This document shows, piece by piece, positions 41,515-49,870 of a DNA stretch of 52,805 bases. The notes under the pieces are model-generated. The model did no database searches and had not been told where the DNA came from. It worked only from the letters and a program-made list of their open reading frames with translations. This DNA comes from UBA5734 sp964528645 (GTDB taxonomy: Bacteria > Bacillota > Clostridia > Saccharofermentanales > UBA5734), in the NCBI GenBank assembly GCA_964528645.1, contig CAZGSR010000020.1, positions 1 to 52,805 of the forward strand. The letters run 5' to 3'. Position 1 is the stretch's first letter. Each line of letters opens with the position of its first letter. A program made the position numbers and the translations under genes.

Positions 41515-43821
41515 TTACTCTTGCATGCTTTTCAGAACATCGGTCATGGCGATGCGCAGGATTTTGCGGCCGGAGAGGTTTCTGGTCAGGAGGTAGGTCA
41601 GGTAGAGGATGGCAAAGCCACTGAGGATGTTTGCGAGGCTGAGGTGGAGGGGCATGGTCATGTTGATTTCCTGGAAGGATTGCTCCATCATGCCGCCATA
41701 AAATTCGAACAGAAGGGGGATGCCGGCGAGAAATCCGAGCAGAAAGGGCGCGTCGAAGATGCGCAGCATGAGGGTGCGGATTTCGCGGGCTTCATAGCCG
41801 AGGATTTTGAGAAGGGCGATCGAGCGACTGTTTTCGTCGATTAACAGCGAGAACAGGATGTAGAGGATCAGGAGGGCCATGAGGCTGGAAAACAGTCCAA
41901 TCGAAAGCAGCGAAATGCGCATGAGATCGGTGTAGGATGACAGAGCTGTGATCATGTCGGACATGTCTTCAGTTTGGGCGAGATCCTCACTGTCGATGTC
42001 GAGTGCGCGGTCGCTGTAGAGACCGATGAAGCTGTCCTCGGGTCGGTCGAAACGACGGTTGAATTCGGCCAGGGGGAGATATACAGTGTTCAAGGTGTAG
42101 ATTTCGGCGATCCCGCTGACACGCAGGTAGTGGATTTCTTCGTCGATGTCATTGATAAAGGACAGGGTGTCGCCGACCGCAAGATCGGATTTGTCAGCCA
42201 GCACACGCGTGATCACGCAGGTTTTCGATTTCGGGGGTAGTGTGAGGCGCGCCCCAGTTGCGTCGAAAAGAATGAGCATCTGGCTGTTTTCCACAAGGCC
42301 TTGCACCAGCAGGGCATCGCCACTGCCGGTCTCACGGGCGGCCAGCATCTGGTAAGGCTCACCGCCATACTTGTCGCTGTTCTGGGGCGTCTTGAAGATG
42401 TAATTTTTGTCGTAGCTGAAGGTGTTTGTCAGGCCTTCACCGAGGAAAATGTCATAGGAATCCTGGACGAGGAAGCCAGTCAGCATCATCATGGCGGCAA
42501 AGGAGACGCCGATCAAGGCGCCGAATAACTTGCCTCCGCTGCGGACCATCTGGCGCGCGCGGAATTTGGTCGGAAACCTCAGGTTGTGGAAATGAAAAAG
42601 CTGCTCAATAAACATGGCTTTAGGGCGGCGGCGGTAGCCCCGGATCAGGGTGTTGGGCGGCAGGCGGACGGCACGCAGGACGACGTAGCTGGCTGTCAGG
42701 AGCAGCAAGACGATGGGAATCAGGGTCCCGGCGAGCACCAGCTTCGGGTCGTAGTAAACCTGGGTCAGGGGCAAGTTGAAAAAGACGGTGTAGTAGACCA
42801 TCAGAGGTCTGGCCGCGAGCATGCCGCCGACCGTGCCGAGGACGCTGCCGACCAGGGCCAGCACAAATGGCAAAGCCAGATAATGGCGCAGAACCTCCAG
42901 GCGGCTCAGGCCGAGTGCACGCAGGGTGCCAATGAGCTGGAATTCCAGGCGGATCATGCGCCAGAGAATCGAGGCCAGGAGGATGGTATTGATCAGGAAA
43001 ATCGCGACGGGCAGGGACTGGGACATGGCTTGTTGACCAGCGATTTCACCTTTGACCATGTTGATCCGGGTGTTGTCCTTGCGTTCTTGCCAGCGGACCA
43101 GCCCATAGCGGTCCTTGAAGCGATCCTTGAGGTCCTGGTAGATGGCCTGGCTGGAGGTTTGACTGTCACTGTCCGGATCAATTTTGGCAAAACCAGGGTG
43201 AAACCGAATGCCGTAAGAGCGGTCAACCGTCCAGTCTTCGACCGGGGCGTCAGCGGCCAGCCGTTCGATGGCCCGCGTGGTGACGACCGCGATGCCAAAA
43301 TATTTCGGATCGGCAAGGAGATCTGATTCAAACTCGGTCGGATAAATATAATCTGGCAGCGAGAAATAGCCACTGATCCAGAAGATGCGTCCGGCCAGCT
43401 CGATCTGCTCACCGATGGTCAAGTCGTGCTCACTGGCAAATGCGGGATTGAGCAGGATCTCCTGATCACGTTGCAAGCGATGCCCTTCGAGAATCACGGG
43501 GCGGTCCACCCGCTGGTTTTCCTCGAACACCCGCAAGGTGATGTCCTGCTGCCATTTGGCATCCACGGTCGTTCGGCCTTCGATATCCGCGTGGAGCAGC
43601 TGGCCCAGGCTGTCGAGATTTATTGGATCGACAACCGTCCAGACTCGGATGTCATCGACCCTTCCCTCGTCGCTCAGCCAGTCAAAATTGCCTTGCAAAT
43701 TGTCGACGACGAGGTTGAGCATGGTCAGGGTCATACTGCCGAGGGCGATCAGGAAAATCAGGCTCAGAAATCGCCCTTTGTGCTGGATGATTTGCCTTGG
43801 AATCCGCCTGGCGAGTGTCAT
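41515..43821 (-). CDS. FtsX-domain ABC permease
   Basis: 768 residues with the two-FtsX-domain layout of large LolC/MacB-like permeases: one N-terminal helix (about residues 15-38), a large extracytoplasmic domain, three helices (about 270-380) with ATLRALGLSRLEVLRHYLALPF-type EAA-like loop, another N-terminal-like helix near 435, a second extracytoplasmic domain, and three final helices with LLKILGYEAREIRTLMLRIF. It starts one base after the ATPase stop, so the two are coupled. Substrate may be a lipid, lipoprotein, peptide or drug; nothing here decides. Confidence 0.92.
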   Translation of the reverse strand: MTLARRIPRQIIQHKGRFLSLIFLIALGSMTLTMLNLVVDNLQGNFDWLSDEGRVDDIRVWTVVDPINLDSLGQLLHADIEGRTTVDAKWQQDITLRVFEENQRVDRPVILEGHRLQRDQEILLNPAFASEHDLTIGEQIELAGRIFWISGYFSLPDYIYPTEFESDLLADPKYFGIAVVTTRAIERLAADAPVEDWTVDRSYGIRFHPGFAKIDPDSDSQTSSQAIYQDLKDRFKDRYGLVRWQERKDNTRINMVKGEIAGQQAMSQSLPVAIFLINTILLASILWRMIRLEFQLIGTLRALGLSRLEVLRHYLALPFVLALVGSVLGTVGGMLAARPLMVYYTVFFNLPLTQVYYDPKLVLAGTLIPIVLLLLTASYVVLRAVRLPPNTLIRGYRRRPKAMFIEQLFHFHNLRFPTKFRARQMVRSGGKLFGALIGVSFAAMMMLTGFLVQDSYDIFLGEGLTNTFSYDKNYIFKTPQNSDKYGGEPYQMLAARETGSGDALLVQGLVENSQMLILFDATGARLTLPPKSKTCVITRVLADKSDLAVGDTLSFINDIDEEIHYLRVSGIAEIYTLNTVYLPLAEFNRRFDRPEDSFIGLYSDRALDIDSEDLAQTEDMSDMITALSSYTDLMRISLLSIGLFSSLMALLILYILFSLLIDENSRSIALLKILGYEAREIRTLMLRIFDAPFLLGFLAGIPLLFEFYGGMMEQSFQEINMTMPLHLSLANILSGFAILYLTYLLTRNLSGRKILRIAMTDVLKSMQE

Positions 43822-43822
43822 C

Positions 43823-44518
43823 TTACCAGCTCACTTCTTCGGCTTTGGCTTTGATGCTATTGTGTGTGATCTCCGTGATTTCACCGCTGCGCATGCGGAC
43901 GACCCGATCGGCCATGGCTGCGATAGCAGAGTTATGAGTGACGACCAGGATGGTGGTTTTGTCCTGCTGGTTGATTTCCTCGAGCAGCTGGAGCACGCTC
44001 AGGGAAGATTTGAAATCGAGCGCACCGGTCGGCTCGTCACAGAGCAGGAGGGCCGGGCGTTTGACAATGGCTCGGGCGATCGAGACGCGCTGTTGTTCAC
44101 CGCCGCTCAGCTGGTGGGGGAACTTGTCAGCTTTGTCCTTGAGTCCGACGCGCTCAAGCAGCTCCAGCGTTTTAGCCGGGTGCTGGCTCAAATGGGCGGT
44201 GACTTCGATATTTTCGCGCACGGTCAGGTCAGGGATGAGGTTGTTGAACTGGAAGACAAATCCGAGGTGGCGGCGGCGATAGCGGGTCAGGGCGCGGTCG
44301 TTCATTTTCGCGACGTCCATTTCATTGACGAGGACAGTGCCACTGTCCGGCTGGTCTATGCCACCGATCATGTTCAGGAGGGTCGATTTGCCAGAGCCAG
44401 ACGGGCCGAGAATCACGACCAGTTCGCCGTCTGGTACAGCCAGGCTGACGTGGTTCAGGGCATAGAATTCGGTTTCGCCGGATGGATAGATGCGGGAAAC
44501 ATCGCTCAGCTGGATCAC
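43823..44518 (-). CDS. ABC ATPase, LolD/MacB type
   Basis: 231 residues. Walker A is GPSGSGKSTLLNMIGG, followed by the LolD-like segment RRRHLGFVFQFNNLIPDLTV, the signature LSGGEQQRVSIARA, Walker B LLLCDEPTGALD and switch His in VVTHNSAIA. The start is GTG at 44518 with AGGAGGG upstream. It drives the FtsX-type permease encoded one base downstream. Divergent from the lipoprotein gene at 44715. Confidence 0.95.
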   Translation of the reverse strand: MIQLSDVSRIYPSGETEFYALNHVSLAVPDGELVVILGPSGSGKSTLLNMIGGIDQPDSGTVLVNEMDVAKMNDRALTRYRRRHLGFVFQFNNLIPDLTVRENIEVTAHLSQHPAKTLELLERVGLKDKADKFPHQLSGGEQQRVSIARAIVKRPALLLCDEPTGALDFKSSLSVLQLLEEINQQDKTTILVVTHNSAIAAMADRVVRMRSGEITEITHNSIKAKAEEVSW

Positions 44519-44714
44519 TGCTATGGCCCTCCTGGTCGAACCTCGGTGTCATGAACACGTTCCATTATAGTCCTGGCACGGGTGTGACCAAAAGACTGCT
44601 GGCAAAATTTGACGCATTTTCCTGGTTCTGGATCTTTCACCTGTTTAAACGGGAACAAAAACAACTGTTTCTGTGTCTATAATGATAATAGTTTTTTACC
44701 TGTGAGGTTGGACC

Positions 44715-45896
44715 ATGACAAAATATCGTATATGGCTGGTCGTATTGACACTTTGCCTGACAGTTGCCATCGTGTTGACTGGATGTTCACCTGCGGCAAC
44801 TTCGACATCTGGATCTGCAGAGCCAGGTCAGACGACGGCGCCTGGACAGACATCCAGCAGCGAGACAACTGCCGTAACCGAACCATCCCCGTCTGAAACC
44901 AGTGAGCCTTTGAGTCCGGTCGAGCAAGCGTACCAGGACAAACTCGCGGCCTATCTGGAGCAACTGCCTGCTTCTGAGGTTGAAATCCAGCCAGTTGGTG
45001 ACACGGAGCAGGCTGACTTGGTCAAGCAAATGGCTCGACTTTATGCTGGCGCGGCGGAATCGCGCGAGATTTTTGCGTTGTACCTGTCCGGGATCACACA
45101 GCTCTCCCCTTCCAGTGCGGACCTGTTCACGACCTATGCTATTTCCGGCATGCGCCGCAACAGTTTCGAGGATTACACGGAAATTGAATACAGCTACACC
45201 AGCGATCCGGCTTTTCTGGACCGCTTCTTTGCCGAAGCAGAGAAATATGACTTCAATTGGATTGAGCTGAACCGCCAGGTCGATGCGATCACGGATTCAA
45301 AGGTCAAGGCATTGGTCAAAGGGGCGCAGGAGCAGGGCTATTATGTCGCCAGCAGCGAGGGCATGATCTATTATCTGGTTGATTTCACACGCTTTGCCGA
45401 ATTCCGGATGGCCAATACGCAGCCGATGTCGGACCTGATCGTGACCCAGGCGATCGACAGTCTCGATCCGATGAGCTCGGATGCCGCATTCATCATTGAT
45501 TTGCCGACCCTGGCGGCGCGTACCTATGGCATCGGTCAGACGCTGGAAGATTACAAAGGCACGCGGTATGAGAAATACCTGGCCAGCCGTTTCCGCGACC
45601 ATCTCAACCTGCTCTTTTTCGGGATCGACAATACGCCAAACTTCGATTACGGCACAGGTTTGATGACGGACAAGGCCAGGGCAGCCCTGGCAGATGCTGC
45701 CACCCTGACCGAGACGCTGATGGGCCAGCTGACGACCGAATTCCTGGCACTGATCGACGCCAACGAAGGAAAAATGGACGAAGCCACGCGAGAAAAGGCC
45801 TGGACCCTGCTTGACAAAGTGGACGAGTTCTATGGCCTGACCGACGAAGACAAAGGCGACTATGGCCAGTGGATGTCTGGCAATTTTGAAGCCTGA
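44715..45896 (+). CDS. Lipoprotein of unknown function
   Basis: 393 residues. The signal peptide ends at VLTGC near Cys24, followed by a Ser/Thr/Pro/Gly/Glu-rich linker to about residue 70. The rest is mostly alpha-helical and acidic, with no cysteine and no motif I recognise; YGIGQTLEDYKGTRYEKYLASRF and YDFNWIELNRQVDAITD-like segments might help a search. It is divergent from the LolD-type ATPase gene, with a TATAAT box at 44678-44683 but no convincing -35. A single-gene unit; any link to the divergent transporter is only positional. Confidence 0.8.
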   Translation: MTKYRIWLVVLTLCLTVAIVLTGCSPAATSTSGSAEPGQTTAPGQTSSSETTAVTEPSPSETSEPLSPVEQAYQDKLAAYLEQLPASEVEIQPVGDTEQADLVKQMARLYAGAAESREIFALYLSGITQLSPSSADLFTTYAISGMRRNSFEDYTEIEYSYTSDPAFLDRFFAEAEKYDFNWIELNRQVDAITDSKVKALVKGAQEQGYYVASSEGMIYYLVDFTRFAEFRMANTQPMSDLIVTQAIDSLDPMSSDAAFIIDLPTLAARTYGIGQTLEDYKGTRYEKYLASRFRDHLNLLFFGIDNTPNFDYGTGLMTDKARAALADAATLTETLMGQLTTEFLALIDANEGKMDEATREKAWTLLDKVDEFYGLTDEDKGDYGQWMSGNFEA

Positions 45897-45930
45897 GCAG
45901 AAAATGGACCGGGTTTGTTTATGCAATAAT

Positions 45931-45962
45931 CGCCAAAAAAGGGACCGGGTCCCTTTTTCGGC
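45931..45962. repeat. GGGAC/GTCCC palindromic element, copy 4
   Basis: CGCCAAAAAAGGGAC (45931-45945), central CGG, GTCCCTTTTTCGGCG (45949-45963 by pairing), with one mismatch. Its right end runs into the GGAGGTG ribosome binding site of the YjjG-like gene. Confidence 0.85.
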
Positions 45963-45975
45963 GGAGGTGTGACTG

Positions 45976-46653
45976 ATGGCTTACAATTGGCTGCTTTTCG
46001 ATTTGGACGGGACACTTTTGGATTTTCACAAAGCTGAATATTTATGCATGGAAGCGACTTTAAAGTCATTTGGCTTTCGAGCGGATAATGAGGTCCTGCT
46101 GGCTTACCGGTCCATTAATGAGTCATATTGGAAGATGTTGGAACGGGGTGAGATCTCGCAGGAGGCGCTGGCCTTGGCGCGACACAGGACGCTATTTGAG
46201 CGGTTTGGATTTACAGGGGATGTCGAGGCGTTTCAGAACCATTATGAAGGGGCTCTGAGTGAAAGCAGCTATCTGTTTGATGGTGCGTACGAACTGTTGC
46301 GCCAATTGCGGGATCGTGACGGGATTCATCTGGCAATCGTGACCAATGGCTTTGCCAGGATCCAGGAGCGCCGGATCGCCCTGGCCGGTCTGGATACCCT
46401 TTTCGAGCGGATTTTCATCTCAGAACAGGTCGGCTATCGCAAGCCCCAGATCGAGTTTTTTGAGCATGTTTTCCGGGAAATCGGCGAGGGGAACGCCATG
46501 ATCATCGGTGATTCACTCACGTCAGACATCAAGGGTGGCGCTGATTTTGGAATCACCACCTGCTGGTTCAATCCGGACGGGCAAAATAATCCCTTGGGTG
46601 TGCGGGTGGATCATGAGATACATGATTTGAGCGAGCTCTGGCAACTGGTGTAA
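45976..46653 (+). CDS. YjjG-like HAD nucleotidase
   Basis: 225 residues, matching the YjjG/YfnB group, which remove phosphate from non-canonical pyrimidine nucleoside monophosphates. Motif I is LLFDLDGTLLDF at residues 6-17, the helical cap follows (NESYWKMLERGEIS), motif II is IVTNGFARIQERRI, the conserved Lys in VGYRKPQIEFFEHVF and motif IV MIIGDSLTSDIKGG. GGAGGTG precedes the ATG. It is followed by a strong terminator at 46684-46710. The exact substrate is not provable by eye. Confidence 0.9.
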   Translation: MAYNWLLFDLDGTLLDFHKAEYLCMEATLKSFGFRADNEVLLAYRSINESYWKMLERGEISQEALALARHRTLFERFGFTGDVEAFQNHYEGALSESSYLFDGAYELLRQLRDRDGIHLAIVTNGFARIQERRIALAGLDTLFERIFISEQVGYRKPQIEFFEHVFREIGEGNAMIIGDSLTSDIKGGADFGITTCWFNPDGQNNPLGVRVDHEIHDLSELWQLV

Positions 46654-46683
46654 ACCAGGCAGAACCATAAGGCGTTCACCTCA

Positions 46684-46710
46684 GACTGGCCCCATCAGGG
46701 CCAGTTTTTT
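46684..46710 (+). terminator. Rho-independent terminator after the YjjG-like gene
   Basis: GACTGGCCC and GGGCCAG with a five-base loop, then six T to 46710. Confidence 0.9.
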
Positions 46711-46720
46711 GCTTGGCAAT

Positions 46721-46749
46721 TTGACAGAACAACCTTTGTGCATTAGACT
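46721..46749 (+). promoter_or_regulatory. Promoter of the PadR-FetAB operon
   Basis: TTGACA at 46721-46726 and TAGACT at 46744-46749 with a 17-base spacer. The tandem repeats begin about six bases after the -10, at the expected transcription start. Confidence 0.7.
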
Positions 46750-46754
46750 ATTAT

Positions 46755-46849
46755 CGAATTCCGATATCGACATTCGATATTGAGACCCCGTCCCAATTAC
46801 GAAATCCGATATCGATTTGCAATATTGAGACGGCGTCCCTTTTTCGGCA
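46755..46849. repeat. Two tandem 40-base repeats containing variants of the GGGAC/GTCCC element
   Basis: 46755-46794 and 46800-46839 agree at 33 of 40 positions by eye, period 45. Both hold CCGATATCGA and ATATTGAGAC followed by GTCCC. The first copy still pairs imperfectly (ATTGAGAC, CCC, GTCCCAAT). In the second the right arm has become CCCTTTTTCGGCA as in element copies 2 and 4, so its arms no longer match. The block fills the leader between promoter and padR start and may hold the PadR operator. Confidence 0.7.
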
Positions 46850-46861
46850 GTGAGGTGTGGT

Positions 46862-47203
46862 ATGGCTGGTTTTGTGGCGAAGAAGTTGTTCCAGGGGTTT
46901 GTGAGTTTGCATATTTTGCATCATGCGAGTGAGGGGCCGGTGTATGGGAGCTGGCTGATTGAGGAGCTGGCGGAGCATGGGTATAAGCTGAGTCCGGGGA
47001 CGTTGTATCCGATTCTGCATCATCTGGAGGCGGTAGGCCTTCTGGAACAGTATGAGGAGACGGTGTTGGGCAAGGTCCGCAAGTATTATAAGACGACGGA
47101 TCTGGGGCGGGCAGAGCTGGCTGAGGCAAAGCGTTACCTGGCTGAGCTGACGGATGAGATCGATGGCGGGCGGGACCAGGCGACGGGCAGGACACGCTCA
47201 TGA
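46862..47203 (+). CDS. PadR-family transcriptional regulator
   Basis: 113 residues, a minimal PadR winged helix. It has KLFQGFVSLHILHHASEGPVYGSWLIEEL, then KLSPGTLYPILHHLEAVGLL, the PadR recognition helix, and GKVRKYYKTTDLGRAEL, the wing. GAGGTG precedes the ATG at 46862. Its stop overlaps the next start (ATGA). It probably represses its own operon. Codon choice in the first two thirds is heavily G-ending (GGG, TTG, GTG, GAG) unlike the ATC/CTG/GGC-rich neighbours, which hints at separate origin. Confidence 0.92.
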   Translation: MAGFVAKKLFQGFVSLHILHHASEGPVYGSWLIEELAEHGYKLSPGTLYPILHHLEAVGLLEQYEETVLGKVRKYYKTTDLGRAELAEAKRYLAELTDEIDGGRDQATGRTRS

Positions 47204-47874
47204 TCGGGATGGATGCCCTGTTCTATCTGGAGGGGGTGCGCTACCAGTCGATTCTGGACATCACGAGCCTGCAGATCAACCCGGGCGTTACAGTCCTGCT
47301 TGGTGCCAGTGGCAGCGGCAAGACGACGTTTTTGAAGCTGCTCAACAAGTCGATTTCTCCGACGGGCGGATCGATCTTGTATACAGGCTCGGACTTAAAA
47401 AAGGTGCCATCCGTTGCGCACCGCCGTCAGGTGTTGATGCTGTCGCAACAGGCGGCGATGTTTCCTGGCACAATTGAAGACAATTTGGCCATCGGTTTCC
47501 AGTTCCAGGAACGAACAGCACCAGATGCGGACACGATGCAGCAGATGCTTGCAAAGGTACAGCTGAAAAAGGCGCTCATTGAGCCGGTCATAAACCTTTC
47601 GGGCGGCGAAAAGCAGCGACTGGCGCTGGCCCGGGTGTTCCTGCTCGATCCAGCGGTGTATCTGCTTGATGAGCCGTCTTCAGCGCTGGATGATGACACG
47701 GCTGATGCTGTGATCGGACTGGTGGTCGAGCAGGCACGGGCGACCGGGCGGTCGATCGTCATGGTCACCCATTCCAAAGCGGTTGCCAGCAAATTTGCCG
47801 ATGAAACGGTCGTAATGAAGGATGGTCGGGTGGTTAGCAGGATGAATAACAGGGACCAGGAGGCAGGATCATGA
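47200..47874 (+). CDS. ABC ATPase, FetA/YbbL-like
   Basis: 224 residues. Walker A is GASGSGKTTFLKLLN near residue 35, the Q-loop region VLMLSQQAAMFPGTI, signature LSGGEKQRLALARVF, Walker B VYLLDEPSSALD and VTHSKAVA. The E. coli FetA-FetB pair exports iron and eases oxidative stress; the following gene is a clear FetB relative, so the same role is likely. It overlaps both neighbours by four bases, giving a tightly coupled padR-fetA-fetB unit. Confidence 0.92.
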   Translation: MIGMDALFYLEGVRYQSILDITSLQINPGVTVLLGASGSGKTTFLKLLNKSISPTGGSILYTGSDLKKVPSVAHRRQVLMLSQQAAMFPGTIEDNLAIGFQFQERTAPDADTMQQMLAKVQLKKALIEPVINLSGGEKQRLALARVFLLDPAVYLLDEPSSALDDDTADAVIGLVVEQARATGRSIVMVTHSKAVASKFADETVVMKDGRVVSRMNNRDQEAGS

Positions 47875-48677
47875 GTGGCGCCGTTCAATTATCTGTCTGG
47901 CAGGTCGTCTTCTCGTACCTGTTCGTCCTGCTGGTCCTGGCGATTGTCAGGAAGCGCGGGATCCGGCGCGAGCGGGAGATCCTGCTGGCCTCCGTCCGGA
48001 TGTCAATCCAGCTGGTACTGACCGGGTATGCGTTGACTTTCATCTTCGCAAACCCCAGCCCTTGGGTGACACTCCTGATCATCGCCACCATGGAAGGCTT
48101 TGCCATTTTCACTGTATTCAAGAAGTTCAAGGGCCAGCTGTCCGTGCGGCTGAAAAAGACGATTGCCGGTGCGATGCTGGCGGGGACTTTATCATGTATT
48201 TTCTACTTCCTGCTGGTGGTGGTGCAGATCGACCCGTGGTACGATCCGCAGTACTTCATCCCGATCGCTGGCATGCTGGTTGGAAATTCGATGACCGGCA
48301 TTTCGCTCGGGGTGAAATCACTGGTCGAGGGCATGTCGCTGCAGCGGCACCTGGTCGAGGAGGCCCTGAACCTGGGCGCGACGCCACGTCTGGCCAGTCG
48401 GGAGATCGTCAATTCGACCTTTGATGCGGCGATCCTGCCGACAATCAATGCGATGCTGGGCATGGGTGTCATTTCGCTGCCGGGCATGATGACCGGCCAG
48501 ATCTTGTCCGGGACCGTGCCGACAACTGCGGTCATGTATCAAATTGCGATCATGCTGGGCATTCTCGGTTCGGTGGCGCTGACCGTGATTGTGCTGCTTC
48601 ATTTTGGCTACAAGACCTTTTTCAATCACGATGACCAGTTTTTCCCTGGTGGTTGCCGCAAATATTGCGAAAAATGA
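47871..48677 (+). CDS. ABC permease, FetB/YbbM (UPF0014) family
   Basis: 268 residues with about seven hydrophobic helices. Family marks are EILLASVRMSIQLVLTGY near residues 38-55, PIAGMLVGNSMTGISLGVKSL near 145 and EALNLGATPRLASREIVNSTF, then SLPGMMTGQILSGTVP. Partner of the ATPase before it, with which it overlaps by four bases. The predicted substrate is iron or another metal, by homology to FetB. A chromate-transporter-like gene follows nine bases later. Confidence 0.93.
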   Translation: MSGAVQLSVWQVVFSYLFVLLVLAIVRKRGIRREREILLASVRMSIQLVLTGYALTFIFANPSPWVTLLIIATMEGFAIFTVFKKFKGQLSVRLKKTIAGAMLAGTLSCIFYFLLVVVQIDPWYDPQYFIPIAGMLVGNSMTGISLGVKSLVEGMSLQRHLVEEALNLGATPRLASREIVNSTFDAAILPTINAMLGMGVISLPGMMTGQILSGTVPTTAVMYQIAIMLGILGSVALTVIVLLHFGYKTFFNHDDQFFPGGCRKYCEK

Positions 48678-48685
48678 GGTAGCAA

Positions 48686-49867
48686 ATGATGAAAGAACAT
48701 GCCCTGAGTTGGCACACCTTCCTGAAAGATGTCTTTGTCTGTTCCCTGGGATCGTATGGCGGTCCTGAGGCACATATTGGCGTTTTCCTCGACCAGATGG
48801 TCACGAAAAAGCACTACCTCACGGAGGAGGAGCTGATTGAGCTGGTGGCTCTGTGCAGCATTTTGCCCGGTCCGACCAGCACTCAGACGATTGTGGCGAT
48901 CGGACACAAAAAGGGGGGCCCTCTCCTGGGCTTCCTGACCATGCTGGTCTGGGCCCTGCCCGTCCTGGTGGTGATGACGCTGCTCTCCTTCATCTACCAG
49001 TTCCTGGCGGCCGTCCATGTGTCGAGCGAAGGCTTGCGCTTCATCGGACCGCTGGCGGTCGGTTTCATCCTCGTCGCGGCCTGGAAAATCGGGCGCAAAG
49101 TCGTGGTCGATCCCCTCACCTTGGGCCTGATGCTGTTTGGCGCCCTGACGACGTATTTTTTCCGCGAACCATGGGTTTTCCCACTGGTATTATTGGCTGG
49201 AGGTGCCGCCAGCATCGTTGCATCCCGGGAGAAAAGGCTCTGGAATCATGTCCGGCTGAATCCACCGTGGCGTTATCTGGTTGCGTTTGCGGTTTTTGCC
49301 CTCGGCGGTATCGCTCTGACGATGACCTGGGACAATCTGGTGGTGCATTTGTTCGAGAGTTTCTACCGCTATGGCTATCTGGTCTTTGGCGGCGGCCAAG
49401 TCGTTGTCCCGGTGATGTACAGTGAACTGGTCGAATTGCACCAGTACATGACCAACCAGGAATTTTTGACCGGCTATGGCCTGGTGCAAGGCTTGCCCGG
49501 ACCAATGTTCAGTTTCGCGGCTTATGCCGGCGGCATGGCAGCCCGCAGTGGCGGGCCGCTGGTCCAGGTCCTCGGAGCGATCGCCGGTGGCGTAGGCATT
49601 TTCCTGCCTGGTCTGCTGCTGATCTATTTCATCTATCCAGTCTGGGAGAATCTCAAGCAGATCCGCGGCATCAAGGTGTCTTTGAAGGGGATCAATGCAG
49701 TCGCCGGAGGCATGATCGCCGTGGCAGCGGTGATTGTGATGCAAAAGAGCGGCTTTTCAATTGAAAACCTGATCGTGATGGTGCTGACGGTCGTGCTGTT
49801 GAACATCAAGAAGATCCCTGTGCCGCTGATTGTCCTGCTGGCACTGGTAGCGGGGTTTGTGATCTGA
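48686..49867 (+). CDS. Chromate transporter family protein, two-domain ChrA type
   Basis: 393 residues with two repeated CHR domains and about ten to twelve helices. Domain 1 has GSYGGPEAHIGVFLDQMVTK and LCSILPGPTSTQTIVAIGHK; domain 2 has FGGGQVVVPVMYSEL and YGLVQGLPGPMFSFAAYAGG, each the signature of the family. Known members export chromate or act in anion transport. It is only nine bases after fetB, so it is likely cotranscribed under PadR. It is convergent with the next gene with three bases between stops. Confidence 0.94.
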   Translation: MMKEHALSWHTFLKDVFVCSLGSYGGPEAHIGVFLDQMVTKKHYLTEEELIELVALCSILPGPTSTQTIVAIGHKKGGPLLGFLTMLVWALPVLVVMTLLSFIYQFLAAVHVSSEGLRFIGPLAVGFILVAAWKIGRKVVVDPLTLGLMLFGALTTYFFREPWVFPLVLLAGGAASIVASREKRLWNHVRLNPPWRYLVAFAVFALGGIALTMTWDNLVVHLFESFYRYGYLVFGGGQVVVPVMYSELVELHQYMTNQEFLTGYGLVQGLPGPMFSFAAYAGGMAARSGGPLVQVLGAIAGGVGIFLPGLLLIYFIYPVWENLKQIRGIKVSLKGINAVAGGMIAVAAVIVMQKSGFSIENLIVMVLTVVLLNIKKIPVPLIVLLALVAGFVI

Positions 49868-49870
49868 AGG

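Noticed and set aside
45902..45918. TGGACCGGGT, a possible further copy of the palindromic element.
   Set aside because: Only the centre resembles the core; the arms do not pair.
46755..46839. The tandem repeats as a CRISPR array.
   Set aside because: Only two imperfect copies, no spacer of constant size and no cas genes.
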